64,000 nucleotides of DNA, taken from assembly GCA_947179485.1 (NCBI GenBank), contig OX359248.1, positions 46,510,847 through 46,574,846 on the forward strand, read 5' to 3'. The stretch is from Allacma fusca. Its lineage: Eukaryota; Arthropoda; Collembola; Symphypleona; Sminthuridae. The notes beneath the pieces are model-generated. The model did no database searches, was not told the DNA's origin, and worked only from the letters and a program-made list of their open reading frames with translations. The position numbers and the translations under genes were made by a program. Shown here piece by piece: positions 62,521-64,000 of the stretch; the stretch's first letter is position 1, and each line of letters begins with the position of its first letter.

Positions 62521-64000
62521 TCCTGTAAAACTCTTGAGCATGCATACAAACTTTAACTATTACTAAAAGGCCACGTCCATGCTCCTCTTATAAGACGACC
62601 ATTAAATGCTCAAGAAAACTCTATGCATTATCTTCTCACTACTACGTACTCTCTCATGATCCTCACCAGCAACTTTCCAACTTGCTTTAAGTACCACATA
62701 CATACGTGAACTTATGTATGTACTTATATGTACATCCATCCCTTACATACCTACAGGCTTCATCCACACACACACATACAGACACACACACACAAATATG
62801 AACATCCATATAAATACCCATACAGCCTCACAGTATCCATGAAGTACTTACTTCCCTCTTAAGAGCCTTCCTCCCATGACTTACCTGCTCATCCCAAAGT
62901 CTCGGAGTAACTACTAATGTAAATTACATATTAAACTTTCTGCCCTATACAACATTTCTACTACTCACAACGCTCCTGCTAACAACCCCCCTGTACCACT
63001 AGTACTCCCTCATTACATGGGAGAACACATATACACTGACACGGACTCTTACAATCTCCCTACTTACCTCTCTTCAGGACTCCGAGTCCGTTAAGGCACA
63101 AAAGTCGGCATATGTATTCAAATGGGATCGGGTTCATATCTCCCGTCTAGGAGGAAGGACCAATCTTTGGAATCGTTCCTGAAAGTAATAGCATACTTGA
63201 ACAAGCACTGGTTTCCAGCACCACAGGATAGAGCCCGTTGAGAAGCAAACATCCGTAATTACTCCTGGATAAGAAGCAAAAGCTAATTTTGGGGATTAAG
63301 AATCACCCACGGATATTACCGATAAGGGAATAAAAGCGAATATAAATAAGTAAGGAGCAAATAGCGGAATCGCTCCTTCAGACAAAGCCTATGGATTTTA
63401 ACAGTTAAAAGGCAATTGGTCACTACTGTATTGTATCTATGGTTAAGAAACATACGTACATTTTGGTAGTTAAGATTTAAATAGGAACATGTTTCATGGA
63501 GCTGTACTAAAAGCTTAGTGATCGTAAAAGGTTAGAGTATGATTAATTTGTAAGTAACGAAATTAGGCATTATTGCCCAATACGATAATTGTGATGTTTA
63601 TTACTCGCGTGTCTTCAAAATAATTTATGTGTAGCATCGACAAAAATTGGACATTTCAAAAAGTTTTAGAAATAAAAATAGAAGATTTCTGTTTCCTGAA
63701 ATTTTTTAGAACATTTTTCGTTGGGGATTTGTTTTAGATAATAAATTGTGGCTCTTAACGGATGAGACGTAGTGTGTGTTGGCGTACATATGTTTCGGGA
63801 AGATATTCGGTAATATTGTCCAGTGCCAAAGTTGGGGTGAGTTAACACACTGGATGTTACACTATCTCTGTGGCTGTGGAAGGAAGGAGGCAGAGTGTAA
63901 AAGACGTCAAGTGAGAATAACATCTATATTTATAAAGCAACTACATAATTGCATATTACAGGCAAATGAATGTGTATTAGTGTGAGAAAGTTAGCTTTTT

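Larger units (their letters stand above)
57929..64000. other. non-coding stretch to the window end
   Basis: No recognisable gene. GA tracts at 59807-59835, 60079-60098 (joined to GT to 60134), 60488-60510, 60616-60645 and 61877-61920; CT tract 62462-62520; CA-rich DNA near 62766-62794. The remainder is unique AT-rich sequence. Confidence 0.55.

Overview
The window looks like a non-coding stretch of an animal nuclear genome. It is moderately AT-rich by eye. Spliceosomal introns are visible in its one complete gene, there are several dozen (GA)n/(CT)n tracts plus (CA)n, (ACAT)n and minisatellites, and there are no operons, ribosome-binding sites or closely packed genes. The abundance of GA/CT tracts would suit an arthropod, but the sequence does not fix the clade and I do not name a species. 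I recognise no host protein-coding exon, tRNA, rRNA or snRNA. Nearly all open frames outside the transposon are chance frames or translated microsatellites (Arg-Glu or Ser-Leu runs).

The centrepiece is an apparently complete 6.5 kb pogo/Tigger-like DNA transposon (Tc1-mariner superfamily) at 38541-45039, flanked by a TA duplication. Its tips are imperfect inverted repeats beginning GGGTAA, and each end carries a 19-bp box (GAGGCCGGAGGCATAAGAG, two copies left, one right). It holds two divergent transcription units. On the minus strand a five-exon transposase gene (43157 down to 40233, predicted 681 aa) is open throughout, with CENP-B-type helix-turn-helix domains and a DDD catalytic core. On the plus strand a small unit (43762-43983, 73 aa) has a basic amphipathic N-terminus and a FFAT-like EFFDALD motif. 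Palindromic sequence lies between them.

The element's most unusual feature is its 3' architecture. Just past the transposase stop is an array of 19 copies of a ~24-nt core (8 at 37-bp spacing, then 11 at 39-42 bp). Past the small ORF's stop are two more copies, inverted relative to the first array and also exactly 37 bp apart. The outer edges of both blocks lie about 0.9 kb from their transposon ends, and an AATAAA follows each block. Both predicted mRNAs would therefore carry the same core in the same sense in their 3' UTRs. The cores may be transposase-binding subterminal repeats, RNA-level 3'-end signals, or both.

The left flank (1-38538) and right flank (45042-64000) are microsatellite-rich intergenic or intronic DNA. 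Within them are a 30-bp minisatellite of about 1.35 kb with a homogenised end (49285-50600), a previously hidden 27-bp x 4 tandem repeat (15873-15980), a perfect (GA)63 tract (4966-5092), an over-represented 11-mer TATGTAGATAC, and weak Tc1/mariner-like terminal-repeat remnants (about 21.0, 25.0 and 27.0 kb).
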